Assembly: GCA_963728355.1 (NCBI GenBank)
Contig: CAVSJQ010000022.1
Span: forward strand, 310,001 to 374,000
Length of the DNA: 64,000 nt
Origin: Sva-07 sp963728355
Lineage (GTDB): Bacteria; Actinomycetota; Acidimicrobiia; Acidimicrobiales; Ilumatobacteraceae
Direction of reading: 5' to 3'
A program made the position numbers and the translations under genes. The notes beneath the pieces are model-generated. The model saw only the letters and a program-made list of their open reading frames with translations. It did not search any database and was not told where the DNA came from. Position 1 is the first letter of the stretch; each line of letters begins with the position of its first letter. Shown one piece after another: positions 47,206-58,894 of the stretch.

Positions 47206-47209
<4 letters not shown>
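46301..47209 (-). CDS. pyrD: Dihydroorotate dehydrogenase, class 1B type
   Basis: 302 residues. It oxidises dihydroorotate to orotate. VTVGGVQLDAPVMTASGT, GMMNAVGLQGPGV, EVNLSCPNLEGRG with the active cysteine, CINTLLGLAYDPRT and VGVGGVASAWDAIELLLAGA match the NAD-linked PyrDB group rather than the membrane class 2 enzyme. PyrDB normally needs the iron-sulfur partner PyrK, which is not adjacent. The start ATG 47209 overlaps the carB stop by ATGA. pyrF, often next, is also absent. Confidence 0.93.
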
Positions 47210-50525
<3,316 letters not shown>

Positions 50526-50526
<1 letters not shown>

Positions 50527-51632
50527 CAGCGATCCGCCTTGCGGGTCGTGGCCTGTCGCATCATGTCGGCGAACTCCTCGAAGAGATAGTGCGAGTCGTG
50601 GGGCCCAGGGTTGGCCTCGGGGTGGTGCTGGACGCTGAACGCCAGTTCTCCGTCGACGCGCAACCCCTCGCAGACCCCGTCGTTCAGGTTGACGTGGGTC
50701 ATCGTCGCCGTGCCCGACAGCGTGTCGGGGTCGACGGCGAAGTTGTGGTTCTGACTGGTGATCTCGACCTTGCCGGTCGCGATGTTGCGTACCGGGTGGT
50801 TGCCGCCGTGATGACCGAAGGGCAGCTTCACCGTGCCGGCACCGATTGCCCGTCCGAGCAACTGGTGTCCGAGGCAGATGCCGAAGATCGGCACGTTGCC
50901 CAGGAGCCCCTCGATCGTCTCGACCGCGTAGGACGCCATCGCCGGGTCGCCGGGGCCGTTGCTGAGGAAGACGCCGTCGGGGCTCATCGCGAGGATGTCG
51001 GCGGCGCTCGAGGTCGCCGGGACGACGTCGACGGAGCCGAAGCGCGAGAGGTTGACGGCGATGTTGCGCTTCATCCCGTAGTCGACGGCGACGATGCGTG
51101 TGCGGTTGTCCGGGTCGAGTGCAGCGACCGTGTAGCCCTCGCCCACCGTCACCTGACGCACCAGGTCGACGCCGTCGGTTCCGGGCTCGGTGGCAGCGGC
51201 GGCGCGGAGATCGGCTTCGGCAGCCGATCCGAATGCGCCCGGCATGGCACCGGTGTCACGCAGGATCCTGGTCAGCCGTCGCGTGTCGATGCCGGCGATG
51301 CCGGGGATGCCGTGCTTCGCCAGCATCGCATCGAGGCCACCCTCGGCGCGCTGGTTGCTGTGGCGTCGTGCGAGTTCGCGCACCACGATCCCACGGCAGA
51401 AGGCCCCCCGCGACTCGAAGTCGGCGGCGTTCACGCCGTAGTTGCCGATGTGCGGCGTGGTGAACGTGATGATCTGGCCGGCGTAGCTGGGGTCGGTGAT
51501 CACCTCCTGGTAGCCGCTGAGCACCGTGTTGAACACGACCTCACCGGTGGCGATCGGCGCGTCGGCGCCGATCAACTCGCCGTCGAACACGCTGCCGTCG
51601 GCCAGCACCAGGGCTCCCTCGCGCACCGTCAT
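50526..51632 (-). CDS. carA: Carbamoyl-phosphate synthase small subunit
   Basis: 368 residues. The class I glutamine amidotransferase supplies ammonia to CarB. The N-terminal domain (LVLADGSVFDGELIGAD, VVFNTVLSGYQEVITDPSYA) is followed by the triad domain with GICLGHQLLGRA (nucleophile cysteine) and VQHHPEANPGPHDS (histidine and glutamate). ATG 51632 overlaps the stop of a 13-codon mini-ORF by ATGA and has GGGAG nine bases upstream, inside that mini-ORF. Confidence 0.97.
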
Positions 51633-51670
51633 GTCGTCGCACTCCCGTCGTCGCTCGTCTGCATGTTCAT
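51629..51670 (-). CDS. 13-codon mini-ORF coupled to carA
   Basis: Starts ATG 51670 with AGGAG six bases upstream, encodes MNMQTSDDGSATT, and its stop overlaps the carA start by ATGA. It contains no run of arginine or pyrimidine-specific codons. A translated leader that delivers ribosomes to carA is the simplest reading; expression is not proven. Confidence 0.4.
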   Translation of the reverse strand: MNMQTSDDGSATT

Positions 51671-51690
51671 TCGGTCTCCTGCATGTTCAT
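51667..51690 (-). CDS. 7-codon mini-ORF before the carA leader ORF
   Basis: Starts ATG 51690 (MNMQETE), three bases after the pyrC stop, and its TGA overlaps the ATG of the next mini-ORF (ATGA). Both mini-ORFs begin with the same 12 bases ATGAACATGCAG, a direct repeat 20 bases apart. Very short; it may be only a by-product of that duplication. Confidence 0.3.
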   Translation of the reverse strand: MNMQETE

Positions 51691-51693
51691 CCA

Positions 51694-52977
51694 TCAGCGT
51701 AGCGCTCCACCGTCGCGAACGACCGGGGTTCCCCCGAAGATCGTGTGCATCACCCTGCCGCGCAACGCCATGCCGACGTAGGGGGTGTTGCGGCTCTTGC
51801 TCGCCAGCTCGGCGGGCACGACCTCCCACACCTCGGCGGGGTCGATGATCGTGAGGTTGGCCGGCTCGCCGGGGCCGATCGGTCGTCCGTGGCGGTCATC
51901 GACGCCGGCGATCGTTGCCGGCTTCCACGACAATGCGGCCAGCACGTCGGCCAACTCCATGTCGAGCGTGGCGAGCGACACGCCGAGCGCCGTCTCGAGT
52001 CCCAGCATGCCCGGCGGGGCCTGATCGAGCGGCTGCTCCTTGGTCTCGGGTGCGTGGGGGGCGTGGTCGGTGGCGATCGCATCGATCGTGCCGTCGGCGA
52101 GGCCGGACCGGATCGCCGCGAGATCGTCAGCGGTTCGCAGCGGCGGGTTCACCTTGTACAGCGAGTCGTAGCTGTCGAGCAGCTCGTCGGTGAGGCTGAA
52201 GTGGTGGGGCGTGGCCTCGGCGGTGACCGCCAGACCGTCGGCCTTCGCCGCCCGGACCAACTCGACGCTCCGGGCGGTCGACAGGTGCAGGAAGTGCATG
52301 CCGACGCCGGTCAGGCGTACGAGCTCGATGTCGCGGTGGAGCATCAGTTCCTCGGCGATCGAGGGCCACCCGGGGAGTCCGAGACGGCTGCAGCACGCGC
52401 CTTCGTGCATCACGGCGCCAGCGGTGAGCCGCTCGACTTCGCAGTGCTGCGCGAGCGTGATCCCGAGGCCGTCCGCGTACTCGAGCGCCCGGCGCATCAG
52501 CAGCGGGTCCTGCACGCCGTTGCCGTCGTCGGTGAAGATCTTCACGCCCGCTCCGACCAACTCGGCGAACGGCGTCAACTGCTGTCCGGCTCGGCCGATC
52601 GTGATCGAGCCCGACGGGAGCACCTCGCAGAGACCGGCACGTTCGCCCTGGCGCCGCACGAAGTCGACCACCTCGACGCAGTCCTGGGTCGGATCGGTGT
52701 TCGGCATCGCCACGATGGCGGTGAACCCGCCGAGCGCTGCGGCGCGGCTGCCGGTCTCGATCGTCTCGGCCTCCTCGCGGCCCGGCTCTCGCAGGTGCAC
52801 GTGCAGGTCGACGAACCCGGGCGCCAGTACGAGGCCGGCAGCGTCGATCACCTCGTCACCGCCGTCGGCGTCGAGCCGGTCGGCCACCTCGCTGACGACC
52901 CCGCCGTCCACGCGCACGTCGACGCGCCGCTCGCCGTTGGGGTCGATGACGCGGGCGCCGCTGATCAACAGACTCAC
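51694..52977 (-). CDS. pyrC: Dihydroorotase (type I)
   Basis: A 427-residue amidohydrolase that cyclises carbamoyl-aspartate. The HxH metal motif is in GFVDLHVHLREPG; FTAIVAMPNTDPTQD, KIFTDDGNGV, EATPHHFSLTDE and IATDHAPHAPETKE supply the remaining metal and substrate residues. The start is GTG 52977, overlapping the pyrB stop as GTGA. Type I dihydroorotases often complex with aspartate transcarbamoylase, here the adjacent gene. Confidence 0.97.
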   Translation of the reverse strand: MSLLISGARVIDPNGERRVDVRVDGGVVSEVADRLDADGGDEVIDAAGLVLAPGFVDLHVHLREPGREEAETIETGSRAAALGGFTAIVAMPNTDPTQDCVEVVDFVRRQGERAGLCEVLPSGSITIGRAGQQLTPFAELVGAGVKIFTDDGNGVQDPLLMRRALEYADGLGITLAQHCEVERLTAGAVMHEGACCSRLGLPGWPSIAEELMLHRDIELVRLTGVGMHFLHLSTARSVELVRAAKADGLAVTAEATPHHFSLTDELLDSYDSLYKVNPPLRTADDLAAIRSGLADGTIDAIATDHAPHAPETKEQPLDQAPPGMLGLETALGVSLATLDMELADVLAALSWKPATIAGVDDRHGRPIGPGEPANLTIIDPAEVWEVVPAELASKSRNTPYVGMALRGRVMHTIFGGTPVVRDGGALR

Positions 52978-53963
52978 TGGGAGCCTCCTTCCACGATGGT
53001 GCCCGAACTCCCGGAGCCGAGCAGGTCGAACAGCACCGCCATGCGGACGGCGATCCCGTTGGTCACCTGCTGGGTGATCACGGCGCCGGGCAGTTCGGCG
53101 GGGTCGACGGCGATCTCGACGCCACGGTTCATCGGCCCGGGATGCATGATCAGCGCCTGCGGCGGCAGCGCCGCGGCGCGGCGGGCGGTCAGTCCGAACC
53201 GGGTCGTGTACTCGCGCAGGCTGGGCACCAGGGCTTCGTTCATGCGTTCCTGCTGCATGCGCAGCAGGTAGAGGACGTCGATGTCGCCGATGACGTCGTC
53301 GAAGCGGTCGGTCACGGCGTCGGCGAACGACTCGCCGCCCGGATCGCCGAGGTGGGGCGGCAGCAGCGTCCGCGGAGCGACCACGGTGACGTGAACGCCG
53401 AGCATGCGCATCGCAGCGATCGTGCTGCGAGCCACACGGCTGTGCTTGACGTCGCCGACGATCGCCATGCGCAGACCGTCGAGCCCGCCGGTGCGCCCGA
53501 GCGAGCTGCGAACGGTGTAGGCGTCGAGCAACGCCTGCGTGGGATGCGCGTGCCACCCGTCGCCGGCGTTGATCACGCTCGCCCTCGTCCATGCCGCGAC
53601 CATGTGGGAGGCCCCGCTCGAACGGTGCCGGACGACGAAGGCGTCGACGCCCATCGCGGCGATCGTCTCGATGGTGTCGCGCAGGCTCTCGCCCTTGTTG
53701 AGGCTCGACTGCGAGACGGAAAACGTCATCGTGTCGGCGGACAGCCGTTTGGCGGCGGTCTCGAAGCTCAGCCGGGTGCGCGTCGAGTCCTCGAAGAACA
53801 CGCTGCACACCGTCTTGCCGCGCAATGCCGGCACCTTCGGGTTGGGGCGGCGGTTGACCTCGGCCATGTGGTCGGCGAGGTCGAGGATGCGGGTGATCCC
53901 GTCGGCGCCCAGGTCCTCGACGGTCAGCAGCGAACGAGCCGGTGTCACCGGGTTCGACGTCAC
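52974..53963 (-). CDS. pyrB: Aspartate carbamoyltransferase
   Basis: 329 residues. It joins carbamoyl phosphate and aspartate. FFEDSTRTRLSFETAAKRL binds carbamoyl phosphate; NAGDGWHAHPTQALLD and the aspartate-domain PGPMNRGVEI follow. There is no zinc-binding regulatory chain (pyrI), in line with class B or C enzymes that associate with PyrC. The start is GTG 53963, ten bases after pyrR. Confidence 0.97.
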   Translation of the reverse strand: MTSNPVTPARSLLTVEDLGADGITRILDLADHMAEVNRRPNPKVPALRGKTVCSVFFEDSTRTRLSFETAAKRLSADTMTFSVSQSSLNKGESLRDTIETIAAMGVDAFVVRHRSSGASHMVAAWTRASVINAGDGWHAHPTQALLDAYTVRSSLGRTGGLDGLRMAIVGDVKHSRVARSTIAAMRMLGVHVTVVAPRTLLPPHLGDPGGESFADAVTDRFDDVIGDIDVLYLLRMQQERMNEALVPSLREYTTRFGLTARRAAALPPQALIMHPGPMNRGVEIAVDPAELPGAVITQQVTNGIAVRMAVLFDLLGSGSSGTIVEGGSQ

Positions 53964-53973
53964 GAGACGACCC

Positions 53974-54480
53974 TCATGAGATCACCACGCCGTCGGCGCT
54001 CGCCACGACCCGTTCGGTGCTGCTCGTCGGCAGGTTCTTGCCGACGAAGTCCGGCCGGATCGGCAGCTCGCGGTGTCCCCGGTCGACCAGCACGGCCAAC
54101 TGGACCGCATCGGGCCGGCCGTAGTCGGAGACGGCGTCGAGTGCTGCTCTGACGGTCCGGCCCGTGAACAGCACGTCGTCGACCAGGACGACGGTGGCGC
54201 CGTCGATGTCGCCCGGCAGATCGCTGACGGCGCCGGGGCTCACGGGACGCAAGCCGATGTCGTCGCGGTACAGACTGGCGTCGACGGAGCCGACGGGCAC
54301 CGGCGACTCGATCCGGGCGATCTCGGCGGCGAGGGAGTCGGCCAGCCAGACACCGCCCTGCTGGATCCCGACGAGGACCACGCCGTCGAGCCCTCGGTTG
54401 CGCTCGATGACCTCGTGGGCCATCCGGGTGACGGCTCGTCGCACGTCGTCGGGCCCGAGGACCCGCTTCTCTGTGTTCAT
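53974..54480 (-). CDS. pyrR: PyrR pyrimidine operon RNA-binding regulator/uracil phosphoribosyltransferase
   Basis: 168 residues of the type I PRTase fold, with LVGIQQGGVWLADSLA, SLYRDDIG and the PRPP motif VVLVDDVLFTGRTVRAALDA. PyrR binds a hairpin in pyr mRNA when UMP is high. In actinobacteria it acts by hiding a ribosome-binding site. Such a hairpin lies directly upstream of its own start (54494-54513), so autoregulation of the whole pyr superoperon is likely. The start is ATG 54480 with GGAGGAG before it. Confidence 0.96.
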   Translation of the reverse strand: MNTEKRVLGPDDVRRAVTRMAHEVIERNRGLDGVVLVGIQQGGVWLADSLAAEIARIESPVPVGSVDASLYRDDIGLRPVSPGAVSDLPGDIDGATVVLVDDVLFTGRTVRAALDAVSDYGRPDAVQLAVLVDRGHRELPIRPDFVGKNLPTSSTERVVASADGVVIS

Positions 54481-54493
54481 CTCACTCCTCCGT

Positions 54494-54513
54494 GCGGGCC
54501 TCACGGGACCCGC
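54494..54513 (-). promoter_or_regulatory. Candidate PyrR-binding hairpin before pyrR
   Basis: On the minus strand GCGGG and CCCGC enclose TCC-CGTGA-GG, matching the PyrR-binding-loop layout (a UCC bulge side, a GA-rich loop, GG closing). The ribosome-binding site GGAGGAG begins three bases after it, so PyrR binding could block initiation of pyrR. There is no terminator hairpin with T-run between, which argues for translational control. Confidence 0.55.
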
Positions 54514-54555
54514 TTCACGGTGAGGTCGAACGTAGCAGCAACTACTGTCGTCGCC

Positions 54556-56280
54556 ATGCATGATCTCGTGATCCGTGGGGGCTTCGTCGTCGACGGCACC
54601 GGACGTCCCGGTCGCCTCGCCGACGTCGTGGTGGACGAGGGCGTGATCACCGCGGTGATCGACGCAGATTCGGACGAGGAGGTCGGCGAGGCGACCCGAG
54701 TGGTCGATGCGACCGGGAAGCTGGTGACGCCCGGCTGGGTCGACATCCACACCCACTACGACGGCCAGGCGTCGTGGGACCCGTACCTGACGCCGTCGTC
54801 GTGGCACGGGGTGACGACCGTCGTGATGGGCAACTGCGGTGTCGGCTTCGCGCCGGCGGCACCGGACCGCCACGAGTGGCTGATCGAGCTGATGGAGGGG
54901 GTCGAGGACATCCCCGGCACGGCGCTCACCGAGGGGCTGACATGGGACTGGGAGTCGTTCGAGGACTACCTCGATGCTCTCGACCGACGGCCGTTCGCGA
55001 TCGACATCGGAGCGCAGGTCGCCCATGGCCCGGTCCGCGGGTACGTCATGGGCGACCGCGGCGCCGCCAACGAGCCGCCGACCGACGACGACATCGCCGC
55101 GATGGCCGACATCGTCGAACGCGGGCTGCGTGCCGGCGCGCTCGGATTCTCGACCTCGCGCACACCGATCCACCGCTCGAAGTCGGGGGAGCTCGTGCCT
55201 GGCACCAACGCCGAACGGGACGAGCTGTTCGGCATTGCCGACGCCCTCGCGCGCGCCGGCCACGGCGTGTTCCAGTTCGCCCCCGACCACGCGCACCTCC
55301 CGATCGACGAGTGGCCGTGGATGAAGGAACTGGCCCTGCGGACCGGCCGCACGATCAGCGTCAACCTCAACCAACCCGACGATGCCCCCGACCTCTGGAA
55401 GGACGTGCTGGCCCTGCTCGACGAGGCGCGGGACGAGGGCATACCGATCGTCGCGCAGGTCGCGGGACGCGTGGTCGGGCTGCTGATGTGCCTCGAGGGC
55501 AGCTTCAACCCGCTCGGCTTCCATCCCGCGTACGCTGCGCTCGCTGGCTTGCCACTGGCCGAACGAGCCGCTGCACTCGCTGACCCGGCGTTGCGCGACG
55601 AGTTCTCCGCTGCGCCCGCCGAGGGCGGCGACCTGTATCGGATGCTGGTCCTCGACCGGCTCGACCGGTTCTGGGCGGTCGAGGACGGCGACATCGACTA
55701 CGAACCACCGGCGGAGGACTCACTCGCTGCGGTCGCCGAGCGCACCGGGGTCCGCGCCACCGATCTGATGATCGACCAGCTGGCATCGAACCGGGGCAAC
55801 GGCATCGTGCTCACCCCCTTCTTCAACTACGCCTACGGCGATCTGTCGTTCAGCTACGAGGTGCACCGTCACCCGGGCACCCGGATGGGTCTGGCCGACG
55901 CCGGCGCCCACTGCGGCGTCGTGTGCGACGGCGGGACGCCGACATTCATGCTGACCCACTGGACGCGCGATCGCACCCGTGGCCCCAAGCTGCCGCTGGA
56001 GCACGTGGTGCGACGCCAGACGCGGGAGACCGCCGAACTGTACGGGCTCGGCGACCGTGGCGCCCTGCTGGCCGGCCTGCGCGCCGACGTCAACGTCATC
56101 GACTACGACCGTCTCACATTCGGGCCCGCCCGGATGGCCCACGACCTACCGGCCGGCGCCCGGCGCCTGGTGCAGAAGGCCGAGGGCTACGACGCCACGT
56201 TCGTCGCCGGCGTCCAGATCGTCGACCACGACGAGTTCACCGGCGAGCTCCCCGGCAAGCTCGTCCGGGGACCGCGCTGA
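54556..56280 (+). CDS. Amidohydrolase family 3 / N-acyl-D-amino-acid deacylase-like protein
   Basis: A 574-residue member of the D-aminoacylase-like amidohydrolases. The opening LVIRGGFVVDGTGRPGRLAD, the metal-binding PGWVDIHTHYDGQASWDP, GVTTVVMGNCGVGFAP and the late LADAGAHCGVVCDGG are family hallmarks. Substrates range from N-acyl-D-amino acids to N-substituted formamides, and the exact one is open. ATG 54556 has TACTGT seven bases upstream and no ribosome-binding site, suggesting a leaderless transcript. It is divergent from pyrR and convergent with the DUF2079 gene. Confidence 0.88.
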   Translation: MHDLVIRGGFVVDGTGRPGRLADVVVDEGVITAVIDADSDEEVGEATRVVDATGKLVTPGWVDIHTHYDGQASWDPYLTPSSWHGVTTVVMGNCGVGFAPAAPDRHEWLIELMEGVEDIPGTALTEGLTWDWESFEDYLDALDRRPFAIDIGAQVAHGPVRGYVMGDRGAANEPPTDDDIAAMADIVERGLRAGALGFSTSRTPIHRSKSGELVPGTNAERDELFGIADALARAGHGVFQFAPDHAHLPIDEWPWMKELALRTGRTISVNLNQPDDAPDLWKDVLALLDEARDEGIPIVAQVAGRVVGLLMCLEGSFNPLGFHPAYAALAGLPLAERAAALADPALRDEFSAAPAEGGDLYRMLVLDRLDRFWAVEDGDIDYEPPAEDSLAAVAERTGVRATDLMIDQLASNRGNGIVLTPFFNYAYGDLSFSYEVHRHPGTRMGLADAGAHCGVVCDGGTPTFMLTHWTRDRTRGPKLPLEHVVRRQTRETAELYGLGDRGALLAGLRADVNVIDYDRLTFGPARMAHDLPAGARRLVQKAEGYDATFVAGVQIVDHDEFTGELPGKLVRGPR

Positions 56281-56284
56281 TCGG

Positions 56285-57841
56285 TCAGCCGGGGAGCGCG
56301 ACCGATCGGTCGCGCTCGTAGAGCACCCAGATGTCGTTGCGGGCGATCTCGGTGAACGCCTCGTCGATCTCGAGCCAGTCGTCGACGAGTGAATCGTCGA
56401 GACGCACCGGCAGCATCACGAACTCCACACGATCGGACCGCTCCGCGAGGCGCTGGCCCTCCATCGACGTGTCGGGCCCGTAGAGCACGACCCGGAACGG
56501 CACCGGGAACTGGTAGATCTCCTCCCGGTACGCCAGGTGCGGTGTCAGCCGGTAGTTCGCCGACACCACCGCGTCGTCGGGAACGAACTCGAGCAACTCT
56601 CGCGCCGAGGTGGCGTACACGTTGCCGGTGTTGCCATAGAACATCTCCGTGCGGCCCCACGGCATCGGTGCCCAGAGATATGCGGTCACCAACGTCGTCG
56701 CAGCGAGGACGCCCATCGCCACGGGGCCGGTGCGCACCCTGAGCGAGCGGCCGCGAAGTCGCACCGCGTGATCATGCATTGCGCCGATCGCGTACACGGT
56801 GCCGATCGCCAACGCCGGCACGGCGATCAGGCTGTAGTGGTAGTCGACCTGGTACTGGTACCAGAACGTGCTCAGGATGTTGGTGAACAGCACCAGACCA
56901 CTGATCAACGCGACGTCGGGCAACCGGGCGAACAGCCAGGCGAACGGCGCCGTCATCTGGACGAGGTACCACGGACGGTCGTCGCCGCGGAGGTGTTCGA
57001 CGAGGCGACCCGGGTGGAACACCGCGGTGTCGAGGAGCCCGCCAACGCCGCCGAAGGGGATCCGCCACGTGTTCCGGGTGGGCACGCCGATCAGGCTGCG
57101 CATCACCACGAACATGGCGACGGCCATGAACGCGAGGCTGCCGAACACCGTCAGCAGACCGATGCGCCGGTCGCGTCGCAGCGCCACCCAGATCCCGAGC
57201 GGCACGATCACCAGCGACACGTCCTCCTTCACCATCAGCGACAGCACCACGAACACGGCGTACAGACGCCACTTGCGTTCGAGCGCCGCGTAGATGGCGA
57301 AGCCGACGAACACCCCCAGGAACGCGTCGGGATGGAAGTTCTCGAGGTTCGTCCAGCCAACCGCAGGGTGCAGCAGGTACGTGCCGGCACCGACCAGCGC
57401 CCACCACTCCGATCCGAGGCGGCGGCGGGCGTACAGGAACACCGGGATGGCGCCGGCGGCGATCGCCGCCGACTGGGCGGTGAACATGATCCAGGCACCG
57501 GGCGCGATCCAGTACAGGGGGACGAGGAACAGCAGCACGAAGGACGTGTGGTCGCCGAACAGGTTGCGGCCCATCAGCGTGACGAACGGCGCGTCGAAGC
57601 GCGACAGGAGCCACATTCCCTGGTCGTAGAGCGCTGAGTCGTAGGTGGCAGTGCCCAGCGCGTGGTGGATGTTCAGCGACCTGACCGAGAAGTACCACGT
57701 CCAGATCAGCACCGCTCCGGCGAGGAACACCTGCGGCGCCGTCGGCGGCGTCACATGGTGCCACCACCGCGTGGTGACATCGTCGTTGCGATCTTCGGCG
57801 GCGCCCGGTCGCACCTCGTCGATCGTCGTCGACTCCGACAT
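56285..57841 (-). CDS. DUF2079 polytopic membrane protein
   Basis: 518 residues with about ten hydrophobic segments (for example VFLAGAVLIWTWYF near residue 40 and LLTVFGSLAFMAVAMFVVM near 230). SALYDQGMWLLSRFDAPF, GDHTSFVLLFLVPLY and NLENFHPDAFLGVFVGFA are DUF2079 signatures. The family resembles GT-C-type glycosyltransferase topology, but no activity is proven. The C-terminal roughly 130 residues form a soluble domain. The start ATG 57841 is five bases from nusB. Its last codons contain a 24-bp palindrome. Confidence 0.87.
   Translation of the reverse strand: MSESTTIDEVRPGAAEDRNDDVTTRWWHHVTPPTAPQVFLAGAVLIWTWYFSVRSLNIHHALGTATYDSALYDQGMWLLSRFDAPFVTLMGRNLFGDHTSFVLLFLVPLYWIAPGAWIMFTAQSAAIAAGAIPVFLYARRRLGSEWWALVGAGTYLLHPAVGWTNLENFHPDAFLGVFVGFAIYAALERKWRLYAVFVVLSLMVKEDVSLVIVPLGIWVALRRDRRIGLLTVFGSLAFMAVAMFVVMRSLIGVPTRNTWRIPFGGVGGLLDTAVFHPGRLVEHLRGDDRPWYLVQMTAPFAWLFARLPDVALISGLVLFTNILSTFWYQYQVDYHYSLIAVPALAIGTVYAIGAMHDHAVRLRGRSLRVRTGPVAMGVLAATTLVTAYLWAPMPWGRTEMFYGNTGNVYATSARELLEFVPDDAVVSANYRLTPHLAYREEIYQFPVPFRVVLYGPDTSMEGQRLAERSDRVEFVMLPVRLDDSLVDDWLEIDEAFTEIARNDIWVLYERDRSVALPG
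56294..56317. terminator. 24-bp perfect palindrome at the convergent gene ends
   Basis: GAGCGCGACC-GATC-GGTCGCGCTC reads identically on both strands. It lies 13 bases after the amidohydrolase stop and inside the last codons of the DUF2079 gene. It can fold as a 10-bp hairpin in either transcript. No T-run follows; a bidirectional pause or Rho-assisted end is my inference. Confidence 0.45.
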
Positions 57842-57845
57842 CGAA

Positions 57846-58253
57846 CTACTCTCGCAGGTCGCCCACCAGCGCCGAGAGCACCCCGTTGACGAACTTGCCG
57901 CTGTCGTCGGTGGAGAATCGCTTGGCCAACTCGACGGCCTCGTCGATCGCCACGGCGACCGGCACGTCGGGCCGATGCGCGAGTTCGAACGCGCCGAGGC
58001 GCAGCACGTTGAGGTCGAGCACCGGCATCCGAGCCAGCGTCCACCCCTTGGCTCGTGCGGCGATCGCGGCATCGAGCTCGTCGACGTGCTCACCCACGCC
58101 CGTGACGAGGAGCACGGTCAACCGATCGGGCTCCAGTACCTGCAGGGCGAGCGCATCCGTGGGTGAGATGCCCTTCGAGTACGCCTCGTAGAGCAGGTAC
58201 AGCGCCCGTTCGCGCGCGTCGGAACGGTCGTCGGGGCGCGGCATGGCGGCCAT
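57846..58253 (-). CDS. nusB: Transcription antitermination factor NusB
   Basis: A 135-residue all-helical protein. ARERALYLLYEAYSKG opens the fold, and LNVLRLGAFELAHRPDVPVA, IDEAVELAKRFSTDDSGKFVNGVL is the highly conserved second half. NusB with NusE binds boxA in rRNA leaders. ATG 58253 (MAAMPRPDD) and ATG 58244 are both possible starts. It lies 20 bases after efp, the usual order. Confidence 0.95.
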   Translation of the reverse strand: MAAMPRPDDRSDARERALYLLYEAYSKGISPTDALALQVLEPDRLTVLLVTGVGEHVDELDAAIAARAKGWTLARMPVLDLNVLRLGAFELAHRPDVPVAVAIDEAVELAKRFSTDDSGKFVNGVLSALVGDLRE

Positions 58254-58273
58254 GGTGTCGTCGTCGACCCTGG

Positions 58274-58837
58274 TCAGACGCGGGTGATGTAGTCGCCGGT
58301 GCGGGTGTCGACCTTGACCTTGTCGCCGGGTTCGACGAACAGCGGCACCTGCAGGACCTTGCCGGTCTCGAGCGTCGCCGGCTTGCGTGCGCCCGACACC
58401 CGGTCGCCCTGCACGCCGGGCTCGGTCTCTGCGATGGTCAGCTCGACCGACGCCGGGATGTCGACGCCGATGATCTCGCCCTGGTACTGGGCGATCTGGG
58501 CCACCATCTGCTCGGTGAGGTAGTCGGCGGCTTCACCCAGTGCGGCGTTCGGCACGTTCATCTGGTCATAGGTCGAGGTGTTCATGAAGACGTAGTCGTC
58601 ACCGTCCTTGTAGAGGAACTGCATGTCCTGACGGTCGACGATCGCCTGCTCGACCTTGATGCCGGCGTTGAACGTCTTGTCGATGACGGCACCCGTGCGG
58701 ACGTTGCGGATCTTGGTGCGCACGAACGCACCACCCTTGCCCGGCTTGACGTGCTGGAATTCGACGACCTGGAACAGTCCGTTGTCGAGTTCGAGCGTGA
58801 TTCCGTTCTTCAGGTCGTTCACGGAGATCTGCGGCAT
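58274..58837 (-). CDS. efp: Elongation factor P
   Basis: 187 residues in three beta-barrel domains. It relieves ribosome stalling at polyproline. FQHVKPGKGGAFVRTKIRNV places lysine 34 at the loop tip that enters the peptidyl-transferase centre; no modification enzyme is visible nearby. The signature GEIIGVDIPASVELTIAET and the C-terminal GDYITRV are intact. The start ATG 58837 has AAGGAA upstream. Confidence 0.97.
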   Translation of the reverse strand: MPQISVNDLKNGITLELDNGLFQVVEFQHVKPGKGGAFVRTKIRNVRTGAVIDKTFNAGIKVEQAIVDRQDMQFLYKDGDDYVFMNTSTYDQMNVPNAALGEAADYLTEQMVAQIAQYQGEIIGVDIPASVELTIAETEPGVQGDRVSGARKPATLETGKVLQVPLFVEPGDKVKVDTRTGDYITRV

Positions 58838-58894
58838 GGTCGGTTCCTTGTCGGTGGGGTCGGTGCGGTCGTGGCGGCTGGACGGGTCTCCCGG

